From the NCBI GenBank assembly GCA_958510825.1, contig OY294044.1, positions 46,712,626-46,776,625 on the forward strand: a stretch of DNA of 64,000 bases, given 5' to 3'. The notes under the pieces are model-generated. The model saw nothing but the letters and a program-made list of their open reading frames with translations, did no database searches and was not told the DNA's origin. Origin of the DNA: Brachypterus glaber (lineage: Eukaryota > Arthropoda > Insecta > Coleoptera > Kateretidae). The position numbers were made by a program, and so were the translations under genes. Positions 50,336 through 61,199 of the stretch are shown piece by piece (position 1 is the stretch's first letter; each line of letters starts with the position of its first letter).

Positions 50336-50605
50336 CATGTGTTTGTCCTATTTATGTTTGTGTTTGTCCTATTTATGTGTATGCGAGCAGGCCTGGCCCC
50401 CATGGGATAGCCCCAAGAACTGTTACCATCTCAGCTCGACTGTGCGGACCGGCCTTGAGGGATGCGCTTCGGCGTGCGGCATGTGTTTGTCCTATTTATG
50501 TGTATGCGAGCAGGCCTGGCCCCCATGGGATAGCCCCAAGAACTGTTACCAACTCAGCTCGACTGTGCGGACCGGCCCTGAGGCATGCACTCCGGCGTGC
50601 GTGGA
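50336..50605 (+). repeat. GC-rich tandem duplication, about 122-bp units
   Basis: Two copies of a unit starting TGTTTGTCCTATTTATGTG and containing GCGAGCAGGCCTGGCCCCCA and AGCTCGACTGTGCGGACCGG. The first 20 bp are triplicated. The overlapping open frames in all three frames arise from the lack of stops in this GC-rich unit. Confidence 0.75.
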
Positions 50606-51816
50606 GCTTAGAAGAACTATATGGCTGGCTCAGGGGCGTACCGATGTTTTTGTTGTGGGGGGTGTAAAAGTTGCCGACTAATTTTTTTTTTCCCCTTTTA
50701 AAAATTTCCAAATTTTTTATATAATTTTTTAATTTAAAAAACAGGCTGCTAAAAAATCATGAACTTTTTATAGTAATTAGGTACTAGTACATAATATGAA
50801 CTAGTACTTATATTATAAGGAAAATAACCCATAAAAAATGGACTGGAGTTTTCATAATTTTTTGTTTTATGTCATATTTTTGTTAATTTTGGCAAAACTT
50901 AAAAAATAAATCGCCCATATTTATTCCGCCATTTTGAATTTTAGGTTTTTGGATATTGGTCCGCATTATACCAAATTTCAGCTAAATCGGACATTCTGAA
51001 ACATTTTGAACCAACCTAATGACGCAATTTTTTTTTTTTTCAGATTTGTCACTATTTTTTTTTTCGTAATCAGCGGTGCAAAAAATGGCACTATGCCGCT
51101 ACTGCTTCTCTGCTGTGAAGCTGCGAGTAAGGCTCTATAGACCTTTAGCTGCGAGGAGTATAATAAAGTGGGCTCAATCACTTAAGAGGTAAAAAAAAGT
51201 CATCTTTTGGAGAAAAACATAATTTTTAGGTTTATGAGTGCAAAATATTGTGAAGAGTATACTATTGAATGTGAAGCAGGGCTGGTTTAAATTTAAATAA
51301 TAGTAATTATACATATTTAAGTGTTCACCCTTAAAATTAACATAACAAAACTTTCCTATATAAAATTTTCATTTTTACGAAAACAAAAATGCGATAAAAA
51401 TATTTTCCCAAAAAAGATTATTAGATGGCCTTTAACAAAAATAATTATAACCCCCCTTAAAACAATGAGTAACATAAAAAATACTGCTGCCAGTGAAAGA
51501 ATACTTTCCTCTTTATTACAAACACTTTTTTTTGTAAAAACAAAATATTTTTGAAAAATATTTTTTTTTCAAAAATAGTTCTTGCCTTAGCCTGATTTTT
51601 ACCAAAAAACAATCAAATTCCAACCAAGAACATCGAAACATGATCCAAAAAAAAATTATTTCAAAGCGTTTTGGAGTTGTGGTCACAAATTTTCCCAAAC
51701 CAATAGGAAGATTTTTTTCGCGAAAATCAGATTTTCCACATATAAAACGTCGCGACGAGACGACAAACAAAAACCAGCCGTCTCGAATGTGCGATAATAC
51801 TTCCTCATAAAAAATT
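50606..51816. other. Intergenic AT-rich sequence, no gene supported
   Basis: The inverse pair GGTACTAGTACATA / ACTAGTACTTAT lies near 50781-50813. The frames at 51321 and 51516 have low-complexity composition and no family. Confidence 0.45.
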
Positions 51817-53152
51817 ATGTCCAGAAACAATTTATTACATTTTGGGTCATGAAAAAAATATAACATTGTGTAATTTTATTTTACCTTTTAGGTGGTTTTT
51901 AATTTTTCTTCTGCTCTAAATACTAAAATAGTTATGTCCAGAAACAATTTATTACATTTTGGGGAGAAGGGGGGTCATGGAAAAAATGATAATTATATTT
52001 TTTGTGTAATTTTATTTAACCTTTCAGATGGTTTTTAAATTTTTCTTCTATAGTGAATATTAAAATATGTCCAGAAACAATTTATTGCATTTTGGGAAGG
52101 GGGGTCATAAAAAAATTAAAATAAAATTTTTTGTGAAATTTTATTTTACCTTTTAGGTGGTTTTTAATTTTTCTTCTGTTGTAAATACTAAAATAGTTAT
52201 GTCCAGAAACAATTTATTACATTTTGGGGAGAAGGGGGGTCATGGAAAAAATGATATATATTTTTTTTGTGTAATTTTATTTAACCTTTCAGATGGTTTT
52301 TAAATTTTTCTTCTACTGTGAATACTAAAATACAGCCTGTTCCAGAACTCGCGTACCGAAATTTGAGGGTATATTAAAAACCCTCTGGAAAATATGAAAA
52401 AAAATTAAAAAAAAAATCCATCTTCAATACTAATTAAAAAGGAAGCTATTTAATCTGACCAATCCTGTTGCTGATGTTAAATTACCTAAAAATTAGTTTT
52501 TCCCTACTTATTAGTAACTATGGTTGCATTTTAATGGTTGACTCGTGCATTGTTTAAGACTTTCAACTTTAGAATCTTTTTAGGTTATTATATTTTGACA
52601 AAACCGACAGAGGCTATCAAATATTCTATTTTTATAGGGTCACTCCATCCGGCGGTGGTTTTATGATACCCGTCTTAGACGGCAGCAACAAACTGCCGCT
52701 GCAACTCCATTCAGCGCGCTGAATGTAGTGTTTTTTTTATTAGAAACTCAGATCTTTTACTTGATTTACTGGCTATAAATTCTTAATACAAATTAATAAA
52801 ATAAAAATACAATAACTGAATTTTATTTATTTATTTCAAAGTAATGAACATAGGAAAAATTTTTATCGGTGTTCCGAAAAGAGAACATTCTAGCTAGAAT
52901 GTAATTTTAAGATTGGTGCAGAGGGCAAGGAATTTTGGAAGTTTAAACGCAAACAGAAAAGTGGTTGGAGACACTTCGCGAAATGCAAAAACTGTTGATA
53001 ATAAAGAAGCTGTCATTTAGACTTTTGAAGAATAATCTGGAACAAGCATTAGTATCGTGGCAAGAAATCTTGATATGTCTGTCCTGTGTTTAATGAACTC
53101 TAAAAGATGAAGAAACGCATTATTTTTAGCAAACTCGCGTTCAATGTATGAA

Positions 53153-54423
53153 GCATGCTAAGGAATATGTTCAAAATGACCTCCACCAACTTGAACACAT
53201 AAAGCAGCTCTTTTTAACAGACTTCTCCTGGCATTAATAATCATATTTGGAGTTACTGACTCAAGCGCTTCATGTGCAAAATGCGACTCGTAAAGGATAG
53301 TCCTCCGGTGTCAAGCATTGTACTCGAGTGTAATGAAAGGGATGCATTTTTTCATCTTTTAGAATTCGTTGAACAGAGGTCTTAGATACAGGGTGATCCA
53401 TAACTGGCATGCCAAAATTTAAGAGGTGATTCTAGATCCAAAAATATAAAAAAAGTTCCTATAAAGGTTGGTCCGGAAATGAGCCCTAAGGGATCTAGGG
53501 CCCTTTAAAATTGTAATAAAAATAAGGTTTTTAATTAATTACTCGGGTACCGTTTAAGCTAGAGCGGCGAGCTTTTGCATGTATACTAGTATTAATAAGG
53601 GCAATAAGTTTATGTTAATTTATTTTTTTAATTTATCCAGAGGCGTGCCCAGACGGACAAAATATATGAGGCTTAAAACATTTTTGCCCCAAACTTTTCT
53701 ATGTGTATGTTTTTTGGATTTTTTGTAAAAAATATAGATTTCTAGAGTAAAAATACATATAAAATATCATATAGTGTAACACTGTAGGAGCAACCGTTAT
53801 CAAAAAAAAATGCAATTAAGAGGAAGTAACATTTTGTGCCACCAAAAACGTTACTTTTTAAAAGGCTATTACTCCTTTAATATTAAATTTAGGTGTTTTG
53901 GTGTATAATACTTTTTTGCTCAGTTTTAAATGAAGAATCACCCTGCAGCATTAAAATTTTATTGGTGCTTTTTTTTGTTCCCCATTCAATACGTCATCTT
54001 CGAAGGGCCGTAGCTCCCTTAGGGCTCATTTCCGGACCAACCTTTATAGAAACTTTTTTTCATATTTTTGGATGTAGAATCACCTCTTAAATTTCGGTAC
54101 GCGAGTTCTGGAACAGGGTGTATATCAAGATTTCTAGCCACGATACTAAGGCTTGTTTCAGGTTCTTCTTCAAAAGCCTGAATGACAGCTTCTTCATTAT
54201 CAACAGTTCTTGCAGTTCGCGGAGCGCCTCCAATCTCTTTTTTGTTTGGAGTTAAATTTCCAGAATTTCTTGCCCTTTGCACCAATCTTAAAATAACATT
54301 TCTGCTAGGATGTTCTTTATTGGGAAAACGAATAGAATATTCTACAGATGTAGCTGAAGCACTTCGGCCACACTCGCCATATAAAATTAGCATTTCGCAA
54401 TACTCTTCTGAAGTAAACATCAT
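53153..54423 (-). pseudogene. Disrupted transposase of copy 2
   Basis: The N-terminal part is intact from MMFTSEEYCEMLILYGECGR (54423) to about 54125. The middle (53280-53386) follows an inserted element, and the C-terminal tail lies at 53153-53275. Compared with copy 1, sequence equal to 30128-30731 is missing, including the intron and all but the far C-terminal part of the catalytic domain. The deletion joint has CATGT microhomology. It cannot encode an active enzyme. Confidence 0.88.
53387..54122. mobile_element. TA-bounded MITE inserted in copy 2, asymmetric ends
   Basis: TIRs pair over about 110 bp (AATTTAAGAGGTGATTCTA, AGGTTGGTCCGGAAATGAGC). Its outermost right 35 bp are the same as the mariner-like terminus (TTTCGGTACGCGAGTTCTGG), while the left terminus (CAGGGTGATCCATAACTGGC) is a diverged counterpart. 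Confidence 0.75.
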
Positions 54424-55003
54424 GAAAGTTTTGATATTTTTTTATGACATTAATAAATATTTATGTCACATTAATAACCATGTCAACCTACAGAATATGT
54501 ACCTGTAATAATTAAATTTGCTTCCATAGCTACAAATTCAACCTTTAATGGTAATTTATAATCAGCAACAGTATTGGTTCACTTAAAGCGTTCTTATTTT
54601 TGAATTGAACGAAGATTTTTTTTTAATTTTTTTTCATATTTTCCAGAGGGTTTTTAATATACCCTCAAATTTCGGTACGCGAGTTCTGGAACAGGCTGTA
54701 TGTCCAGAAACAATTTATTACATTTTGGGAGGGGGGGTCATGAAAAAAATTAAAATAAAAATTTTTGTGAAATTTTATTTTAGCTTTTAGGTGGTTTTTA
54801 ATTTTTCCTCTGCTGTAAATACTAAAATAGTTATGTCCAGAAACAATTTATTACATTTTGGGGAGAAGGGGGGTCATGGAAAAAATGATAATTACATTTT
54901 TTGTGTAATTTTATTTTACCTTTTAGGTGATTTTTAAATTATTCTTTTATTGTGAATAATAAGATAGTTATGCCCAGAAACAATTTTTTTCATTTTGGGG
55001 GTA

Positions 55004-55251
55004 AGGGAACATTTAAGTATTACGTAACGCAAATTGTACCAAAATTTATACACTTTATACCCCGGTTCTCGTGTTATTTAAGGCTTTAGAGATTTTATAT
55101 TTTGGCTAGCCCCCCCCTCCCCTAACACATCCCCCATTAGGGGAGGTAGCCAAAATATGAGATCACAATAATCTATAATAACGCGAGAAACGGGGTATGA
55201 AGTGTATGAATTTTGGTACAATTTGCGTTACGTAATACTTGAACGTTCCCT
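55004..55251. mobile_element. GTTCAAG-family MITE, copy 2
   Basis: AGGGAACATTTAAGTATTAC to GTAATACTTGAACGTTCCCT. The arms pair through CAAATTGTACCAAAATT and a CCCCGGTTCTCG / GGCTAGCC core with a CCCCCTC-rich loop. Confidence 0.85.
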
Positions 55252-56215
55252 AAGGGCCACCCATTTTTCCAAACCATAATACCATAATTTAGCTACGGCA
55301 CTTGTACAGGGGTGACGCCCCTCCTAAAAAAATGGTCGTTAGTTATCCATTAACTAAGTTAGCGCCGCAGACCAAATGTTTTACGAAATATTAATTTCTG
55401 ACGTTATTTTATTTATTATTGTAAGTTTTACAATCTTAAATAAAAAAAACTCAAGAATGCGCAAGCGCCGCGGACGAAAAATATAATTTTGAAGGTCATT
55501 TTGAAGGTCCATTTTAATTTTAAAACTGTTGCAATTTAAAATTCAAAAAAATGCAAGAAAGCTCTAGCACCTCCGGTGTTTTTTTTTTTTAATTTAACTA
55601 CAAACTCGAATTAAAAAAAAGTGACGACTAAAAAAATGTTCGTCAGCCTTTCATTAACAATGTTAACGCGCAGGCGAATTTTTTTACGAACTCTGTTCAT
55701 TTCTGACGTTTTTTATTTAATATTGTAAGTTTTACAATCTTAAATAAAGAAAAGCCGAGAAAGCCCTAACGCGGCAGGCGAAAATTTTACAATTTTATGG
55801 TCAGTTTTAATTTTAAAACAGTGCTGCAATTCAAAATGTCATAAAAATGCAAGCCACTCAGGCGATTTTTTATTAATTCAACGTTAAGTTTTACAAACTC
55901 GAATTAAAAAAAGTGACGATAAAAAAAAAGGTCGTCAGCCCTCCATCAACTAAGTTAGCACCGCAGGTGACTTTTTTACGAATTCTGTTAATTGACTTTA
56001 ATTTAATAGTAAAAAAATGTTAAAAATCTCGTTAAAAGCCCTAGTGCCAAGGCAATTTTTTTACGAATTTGAAAGTCTATGGTCCCGCATATTTGCTCAT
56101 TAAATAAAGTATAAACTGTTCAGTATAAACTTAAATAAACTGTTGACGTCAGGCACTCCTCGAACCCGGACCCCGGGGAAGCTTCCCTGGAAATCCGGTC
56201 CTGCCTCTAACATCG
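55252..56215 (+). repeat. Second GCGCCGCAGGCGA-type array
   Basis: Motif variants lie at 55360, 55465, 55567, 55665, 55765, 55853, 55957 and 56040, spaced about 83-105 bp, commonly followed by TTTTTTTACGAA. The array closes with GACCCCGGGG and CCTGGAAATCCGGTCCTGCC, resembling the GC-rich end of the 38.6-39.9 kb array. Confidence 0.75.
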
Positions 56216-57640
56216 GACCTTTTTATTTTCTTGCTAGAGAAGAAAGTATAATAGTTAATAGATAACTTGGTAAAATGTATTTTCAAAAAATAAAACAAAT
56301 TAATTTACGGAAATTTATGTTTGAACTCATTTCGTTTAAATTTAAAAACTTAACTAAATCGATATAAATTTGTATACTCTGAGAAATTTTGTGATGATAT
56401 GTAAAATTTTTTTTTTTAACTTATTTATTTTATTGAAACGAAAAAATATAAATTAAAAAAAGAGGTGGCCTCGGAGGTGGCATTTTAACGCTGCGTGATT
56501 GTTTTTCTTATTTAATCTATTTTGATCATATGAAAACAAAACGGGACTTTGCGCGCCTTTTTGGAAAAAATCAAAAACGTCAGAAGAAACAAAACAACTT
56601 CTCTCCCAGGTCGCTCTAAAGTAAAAAGTATGAGTATTTTTATGAAATTTTATGACTTTTATGGCAGTAATTTTATTTTATGACGATTTTAGGACAAATT
56701 GTGTCATTTTATGAAATTTTAAGATTTTATGACAAGTATCCCAGTCCGCACATACATGGATGCAACATCACAAAGAAAGATTGTTTAGGTAACAAGTGCC
56801 ATATTACATGAGACGTAACATACATATGTATGCTACATAACATGCCCTATAACAGAAAGATTTTTTAAGTTACATGTGCCATATTACATAAGATGTAACA
56901 TACATATGTATGATACATAACATGCAATATTGCATGTTATGTATCATATATATGGTATGAGAACATACCAGATACATAAAATGTTATGAATTCACCATAA
57001 TATGTTGACCGTATGTACAGGTTAATAATAATAATCCGGTCGACTTGAAATTTTCAGGAAAAATCCGAGGTGAAAGTAATCCCACCAAAAACAAAAAATT
57101 TATGGAGGGATAAAGTTTAAAAAAAAAATCGAAAAAAGCTGAAAAAATATTCCGATTAACGTAATTACTTTTATTATAAAAATCAATTCTACAAAAACAA
57201 AAAATATTAAAAATATTGAAAAAAATTTTGTTTTTTTGAAAACTTTTTTTGAAAAATTTAATTTATATTTTTTTCAATAATTTTTCGTTTTTCAAAAAAG
57301 ATCTTTAAAAAAAAAACAATTTTTTTATATTTTTTATGATTTTTTTTAATATTGCTTATTTAAAACTTCAGTTGGGTTCGACTCGGATAAAACTCACAAA
57401 TAAGTTATTATTATTATTGGTTAAATCAAATTTACTTTTTTAAAGTTATTTTGGAAATCGACAAATTCCCATAATCGTTGAATACGCCTATCCGCATTCG
57501 TGGTATAACTATAATTATGTAATATCTTGTAAAATACAGAAATCAGAGATGACATCACATTGTGATTTCTTGGAAATAGAAATTAGAATTTTGAAGTTCC
57601 CGCAATCTAGCCTACATCATTTGGCCAATAGCAGGGGGGG
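56216..57640. repeat. Intergenic with ACATACATATGT repeats and low complexity
   Basis: 56745-56995 contains two copies of GTAACATACATATGTATG with AACATGCAATATTGCATGTT. It starts with CCCAGTCCGCACATACATGG, an end also seen reversed at 61240-61264 (TGTGCGGACTGGGATG). 57110-57360 is A/T-rich low complexity. Confidence 0.55.
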
Positions 57641-58096
57641 GCAGCCTTAAGTAGGTGACCTTGCAACACAGCTAAAAATGGCCTCCATAGCATCGCAATT
57701 TTCGTGCTAGATGTCGCTAGCGTTATTTTTTGTAATTTATAACAGATAGGTTTCTTTTATCTTTTCATGTAAAGCTTTACATTTATCCTGATAGATGGCA
57801 TCGTATTGAAAATAATAATAAATTGAAAAATAGTAAATATTTTAAGATAATATTATTAAGAATGATTCTATATTGCATATTGAGTCAATATTATTGACCA
57901 TATTTAAAACAAAATCCCATTGAAAGTATTATACTTACTTTGTAGTAAAAAATATATATAAAGCGGGGGTTTCCGTGTTTCTAACCTCAAAAAATCTAAA
58001 TCTTGGATTGGTGTGCGACGAAAAATTTTAATAACTTTGGAAAAGGTAATTATTTGAATAAATATACGTACACAACAATTAGAACTAAATAATAAT
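57641..58096. other. Intergenic sequence
   Basis: GTGCTAGATGTCGCTAG (57703) resembles CGTGCTAGATGGCGCCAG near 59664, suggesting another dispersed terminus. No gene is supported. Confidence 0.4.
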
Positions 58097-58440
58097 GATG
58101 CTTTCATGTGTTTTTAGTGTTTTCGAAACCAATCAGTGGCGATTAACGAATTGGTCACACTTGAAGAGGGTCGAAAGTTTCTTTCCATAAAGCTTTTAAA
58201 AGTAAGTAATATACATACGTAAAAATTAAAACTAAATATTAATTATCCATTCATGTGTTTTTAGTGTTTTTGAAACCAATCAGTGGCTATTAACCAACGA
58301 GCCACACCCTTAAGGAGGATCGAAAGTTTCTGTCGGCAAAGCTTTTAAAAGTAAGTAATTTACAAAACAATTAAAACAAAATATTAATTATGCTTTCATG
58401 TGTTTTTAGTGTTTTTGGAAACAGTCAGTGGCGATTATCC
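58097..58440 (+). repeat. Tandem repeat of about 146 bp, 2.3 units, exon-like
   Basis: Units start near 58097, 58243 and 58389. Each has TCATGTGTTTTTAG (acceptor-like), a core with AACCAATCAGTGGC and TCGAAAGTTTCT, then AAAGCTTTTAAAAGTAAGTA (donor-like). Cores are not open in a shared frame, so no coding call is made. Confidence 0.75.
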
Positions 58441-58522
58441 AATTAGTATTACGAGTACGTATACGTATACCCCAGTTTTAGTTTTAACTCATGTGGGTAA
58501 AAAGTTTTTTTTTTTAATTTTA

Positions 58523-58730
58523 GGGGAAACGTTCAAGTTTTACGTAACGCAAGTTTTACCAAAATTCATACACTCTTCTCGCGTTATTAAAGGCTGTAGA
58601 GATTTCATATTTTGGCTAGGGAAGTTAGCGAAAGTATAAAATCTCTACAGCCTTTAATAACGCTGGAAACTGTGTATGAAGTGTATTAATTTTGGTACAA
58701 TTTGCGTTACGTAATACTTGAACGTTCCCT
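58523..58730. mobile_element. GTTCAAG-family MITE, copy 3
   Basis: GGGGAAACGTTCAAGTTTTA at the left and TAATACTTGAACGTTCCCT at the right. It shares AAAGGCTGTAGAGATTTCAT and its inverse with copy 4. Confidence 0.85.
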
Positions 58731-59400
58731 TGAGGGTAAATATATAAAATTTTATTGAAGTGAATAGAAGGGTTTAAAAAAATAAATATCTCATTGTGTG
58801 CGTATAACATAACTCTGTCTGGCCCCATTTTAGGAACATTTTATTATTATTAAAATTTAGTGCTAGTGTTATTATTTTATAAAAATAATGTTTTTATTAA
58901 GTTAAAAGAAATAGATGCCAGTTACCCTACAGAGTGCTATTTAGTTTACGCACTGTGAGGCACCGGCGGATTTGGGGGAGGGGGGCATGGGTCCCATGCC
59001 CCCCTCCCCCCAGGCAAGATATATTAGCATAGAAATACCATCAGTTATATTTTTGGTGAATGCGCATTTTTTTTCCTTAAAATGAAATAAATCCGCCATG
59101 GCCAATATCCATACAGAGTGCTATTTAGTTTATGCACTGTGACGTGCGATTCGTGTACGAGAATATATTCTCTCATAAAACGGTGTATAATAATAATATA
59201 ATAATATAATTATTTTTATATTGTAAAAGCTGAGGGTGATAAAAAAAACAATTTTCGGATTTCGTACAGTAAAATATTTTCATTGATTTGATAAAAAATT
59301 ATTCTTTATGCATAGGTAATTAAGAATTATTCTTGTATGTAATTTTTTTAAATAAAATAAATTGTTTTATTTTTGTTTTGCATTTTTATTCTATTCTTTT
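58731..59400. other. Intergenic with direct repeats and a G/C palindrome
   Basis: CAGAGTGCTATTTAGTTTA occurs at 58931 and 59113. 58974-59012 is a palindrome of GGGGGAGGGGGGCATGGG with its inverse CCCATGCCCCCCTCCCCC. No gene is seen. Confidence 0.6.
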
Positions 59401-59542
59401 ATTACTTTGAATGGAGATTTTTATCGAATTCAAAGTAATAATTAAAACACGTTGAAGGACAATGACGCTGTCCAGCGGTATGTCTGCGAAAACGCAGGCA
59501 AATCGCTCGACAGCGTCATTGTCCTTCAACGTGTTTTAATTA
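59401..59542. repeat. Two adjacent hairpins, one with 34-bp perfect arms
   Basis: 59439-59472 and 59509-59542 are perfect inverses (ACACGTTGAAGGACAATGAC...). The loop holds a second hairpin CTGCGAAAACGCAG. Just upstream, TTACTTTGAAT / ATTCAAAGTAA forms another hairpin. Confidence 0.88.
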
Positions 59543-60456
59543 ACAATTTTATTAAGGATTTGAAATTGGCGCCATCTCTATTACTTAAAATTTCCGCTAG
59601 ATGTCACTAGGGGTTTTTACAGAAACCGACTATACCGACAATAGTCCGCAATTTCCGTGCTAGATGGCGCCAGCAACCTTTTTGTAATCAGTGTTGCCTA
59701 CGTTTAACACGGAAGCTAAAGTTCTTATATATATTTTCTTTGGCCAATAGTAGTAGAGTATGGTGTCATAATTAACGGAATAGTGTTTGTTGTTGTTAAT
59801 TTTTGTGTTGCAAAAGCTATTTTTTGGAGTGTTTTATGATAGGTTAGTAATAAAACTAATTATTAGTTTATACAAGTTTTATAATCTACATAATCGTAAT
59901 ACTTTTTTTAAAATTAACCTCAAAATAAGATTTCAAATTATAATGGATTAACTTTTTTAGTAAAATGGAATATGCAGTTGTGTCGTTTGTTGGAAATGAC
60001 GACGTCAGTGAGATTCCATCCCATGGGATGGATGATGTACCCCAACACAAAAAATGTTTCCCAATTAGTTGCAAAAAAAAGGTACCTATTACCTATAAAA
60101 ACGGATAGATAAAATAAATGGAGAACATTTGAAGTCATTGTGGTATGTTAATCTATATTTATGGGTAAGCTGTTTGCTGAGAATTATCAAGTTCTATGTG
60201 ACAACTTTGATGAAAAAGAGATATACTTTTTTTATTTATTTATCCTCGAGGAGTAGGGATCCTTACTGTAAAAGGCTGAAGAAAACTAAAACTTGTTCTA
60301 AATGTATTTTGCGAGCTAAATCTCCTGCGAAATCTTATGTACCACCCTCGCGGAAATCTTGCGAAATTCCCGAAATCTTAAATAATTTAACACGTTGGCT
60401 ACCATGAGAGTCACCGGCGACTCTCGGTATTTTTTACATTGGTACCACGTGTATCA
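59543..60456. other. Intergenic, no gene supported
   Basis: Open frames at 59886-60407 lack domains. 60395-60420 begins an imperfect palindrome (GAGAGTCACCGGCGACTCTC) interrupted by the MITE that follows. Confidence 0.45.
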
Positions 60457-60696
60457 GGGAACGTTCAAGTATTATGTAACGCAAATTGTACCAAAATTCA
60501 TACACTTCATACCCCGGTTTTCGCGTTATTTAAGGCTGTAGAGATTTCATATTTTGGCTACCCCCCCCTAACACACCCCCTATTAGGGGGGTAGGCAAAA
60601 TATGAAATCTCAATAATCTATAATAACACGAGAGCCGGGGTATGAAGTGTATGAATTTTGGCACAATTTGCGTTACATAATACTTGAACGTTCCCT
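60457..60696. mobile_element. GTTCAAG-family MITE, copy 4
   Basis: AGGGAACGTTCAAGTATTAT to TAATACTTGAACGTTCCCT. The loop has CCCCCCCTAACACACCCCC / TAGGGGGGT. It sits within a GAGAGTCACCGGC-type repeat whose other half resumes at 60697. Confidence 0.88.
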
Positions 60697-60999
60697 CACC
60701 GGCTACTCTCAGTAGCATAGGTTAACATAATATTGTAACTCTTAAACTGCCGAAACAAAAGCATCCATATTATAGGTGTGGTACACCAGAAGTACTACTT
60801 ATGTCATATTTCAGTGGGACGCGGTAATATTGGTGGAAAAAAGTTGTAAAAAATGTTTTATTAATATCACAGCTACACAAACTAAAGTTGGATCTCCGAC
60901 AGACTCGTCTAGTCTGTCTGCCGCTTAATCCGAGTCGGAGTTAAAAAATTGGGTCCCATTTTCAAAATAAACTCAAAAAAACATCCTTTTTGTACTCTT
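60697..60999. other. Intergenic sequence before the gap
   Basis: The pair CAGACTCGTCTAGTCTG (60900-60916) is a small hairpin. Nothing else was recognised. Confidence 0.4.
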
Positions 61000-61199
61000 N
61001 NNNNNNNNNNNNNNNNNNNNNNNNNNNNNNNNNNNNNNNNNNNNNNNNNNNNNNNNNNNNNNNNNNNNNNNNNNNNNNNNNNNNNNNNNNNNNNNNNNNN
61101 NNNNNNNNNNNNNNNNNNNNNNNNNNNNNNNNNNNNNNNNNNNNNNNNNNNNNNNNNNNNNNNNNNNNNNNNNNNNNNNNNNNNNNNNNNNNNNNNNNN
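61000..61199. other. Assembly gap, 200 N
   Basis: Undetermined bases. The frames reported across it are artefacts. Confidence 0.98.

Larger units (their letters stand above)
52331..54700 (-). mobile_element. Tc1/mariner-superfamily transposon, defective copy 2
   Basis: Same termini as 29184-31419, inserted in a satellite monomer at TA (AAAATA|TGTCCAG), with intact monomers giving the empty site. About 600 bp of transposase is deleted, and a separate 736-bp element is inserted at 53387-54122. The inverted transposase remnant is kept (about 52870-53145). Confidence 0.92.
51817..55003 (+). repeat. Satellite array, about 133-bp monomers, split by a transposon
   Basis: Monomers begin ATGTCCAGAAACAATTTATT at 51817, 51934, 52067, 52199, (interrupted) about 54700, 54833 and 54970. 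Spacings are 117 and then about 132-137. Alternate monomers are more alike (GGGGAGAAGGGGGGTCATGG versus GGGAAGGGGGGTCAT), indicating a two-monomer higher-order unit. Confidence 0.88.

Noticed and set aside
50278..50711. Cys- or Pro-rich secreted peptide with internal repeats
   Set aside because: Three frames are open at once because the tandem unit is GC-rich. No signal peptide, splice sites or conserved frame supports coding.
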